Assembly (NCBI GenBank): GCA_030040055.1 | Contig: JASHUK010000020.1 | Span: 1 to 5,674 of the forward strand | Source of the DNA: Nitrososphaerales archaeon | GTDB taxonomy: Archaea > Thermoproteota > Nitrososphaeria > Nitrososphaerales > Gagatemarchaeaceae | Length of the DNA: 5,674 nucleotides | Direction of reading: 5' to 3' | Shown here: positions 5,274-5,674 of the stretch, one piece after another | How positions within the stretch are numbered: the stretch's first letter is position 1 | How the letters are laid out: each line of letters opens with the position of its first letter | Notes under the pieces: generated by a model | Database searches by the model: none | Seen by the model: only the letters and a program-made list of their open reading frames with translations | What the model was told of the DNA's origin: nothing | Made by a program: the position numbers and the translations under genes

Positions 5274-5281
5274 TATTTCTT
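5274..5281 (+). terminator. T-rich stretch after tRNA-Ala
   Basis: TATTTCTT follows the discriminator base directly and is the only T-rich stretch before the convergent TFB gene. Archaeal RNA polymerase often stops at short T-tracts, so this may end the tRNA transcript; no hairpin precedes it other than the tRNA itself. Confidence 0.3.
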
Positions 5282-5283
5282 GG

Positions 5284-5674
5284 CTAAGCCTGCACGCGTT
5301 CGGGCCTGTCCAGCCCGAGAGCTTCGCCGAGGTCGGCCCGCAGTCCCTTGTACCGGTTCCTGACGGTTACCTCCGTCACTTCCGCCGCCTCAGCTATCTC
5401 CTTCTGTGTCTTGACCTCGCCTTCGAGCACCCCCGCCAAGTAGAGGGCGCTGGCCGCGAGGCCCATCGGGGCCTTGCCCGCCGAGATTTCTCTCTGTTCG
5501 GTCAGTCTGACTATCTCGACCGCCTTGCGCGCCACCTTCTCCGACATGCCCACCCTGGATGCTATCCTGGTGACGTTCTTGGCGGCGTCAGCGACGGGCA
5601 TGCTGAGGTCCATTTCGCGGAGGAGAATCCTGTAGTCTCTCGCCACTGATTTCTTGTTCAGATTGTTCACTGCG
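5284..5674 (-). CDS. tfb: Transcription initiation factor B (TFB), C-terminal part; 5' end beyond window
   Basis: TFB is the archaeal TFIIB homologue: it binds the TBP-TATA complex and the BRE and recruits RNA polymerase. The frame stays open to the right edge. The GTG at 5670-5668 is not a true start, because the zinc ribbon and most of the first cyclin repeat (about 170 residues in a full protein of about 300) are absent. What remains is the tail of repeat 1 (KKSVARDYRILLREMDL) and the whole of repeat 2 (IASRVGMSEKVARKAVEIV, then ISAGKAPMGLAASALYLAG). It ends with the helix-turn-helix segment KTQKEIAEAAEVTEVTVRNR, which contacts the BRE in characterised homologues. A short tail, LGLDRPERVQA, follows. 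The gene is convergent with tRNA-Ala and ends ten bases after it. Many archaea carry several TFB copies, so whether this is the main one cannot be told. Confidence 0.95.
   Translation of the reverse strand, partial: AVNNLNKKSVARDYRILLREMDLSMPVADAAKNVTRIASRVGMSEKVARKAVEIVRLTEQREISAGKAPMGLAASALYLAGVLEGEVKTQKEIAEAAEVTEVTVRNRYKGLRADLGEALGLDRPERVQA

Noticed and set aside
1..5674. CRISPR array, insertion sequence, or attachment site in the tRNA
   Set aside because: I saw no regularly spaced repeats, no transposase frame, no terminal repeats, and no second copy of the tRNA 3' end in the window.

Overview
The window looks like archaeal chromosome. The right end carries the C-terminal cyclin fold of transcription factor B (TFB). 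A tRNA-Ala gene has an intron inside its T-loop, flanked by a recognisable bulge-helix-bulge motif. The left-hand gene is an archaeal-type nicotinate phosphoribosyltransferase. Short AT-rich boxes that resemble archaeal TATA elements lie in front of most genes. The DNA is GC-rich, and TTG or ATG starts with little or no leader are common. The TFB sequence feels closest to Nitrososphaerota-like (thaumarchaeal) factors, but that lineage call is only an impression.

Layout from left to right: (1) 1-975, minus: nicotinate phosphoribosyltransferase, running off the left edge. (2) 1055-1906, plus: NodB-like polysaccharide deacetylase, divergent from the first gene and separated from it by a short spacer with one AT-rich box. 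(3) 1890-2354, minus: left-handed beta-helix (hexapeptide) acyltransferase, convergent with the deacetylase and overlapping its end by 17 bp. (4) 2421-4277, plus: FkbH-like HAD-IIIC acyl/glyceryl transferase, divergent from the acyltransferase. (5) 4283-4510, plus: a stand-alone acyl carrier protein, 5 bp behind FkbH. (6) 4546-4950, minus: an AcpS-type 4'-phosphopantetheinyl transferase, convergent with the ACP. (7) 4951-5160: non-coding, containing a 9-bp inverted repeat that closes a potentially structured stretch. (8) 5161-5273, plus: tRNA-Ala(CGC) with a 39-nt intron. (9) 5284-5674, minus: TFB, cut by the right edge.

The central part (1055-4950) reads as a small self-contained acyl-carrier pathway. 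The phosphopantetheinyl transferase would arm the ACP. FkbH would load it with a three-carbon glyceryl-type unit taken from a glycolytic phosphate. The hexapeptide acyltransferase is a candidate for moving that unit to a sugar, possibly one whose amine was exposed by the deacetylase. ACP and AcpS are not part of standard archaeal lipid metabolism, so a dedicated FkbH-ACP-AcpS set beside two glycan-modifying enzymes is the most interesting content here. The first two steps follow from family knowledge; the sugar target and the roles of the two flanking enzymes are inference. The outer genes (NAPRT, tRNA-Ala, TFB) are ordinary housekeeping genes that bracket this cassette.
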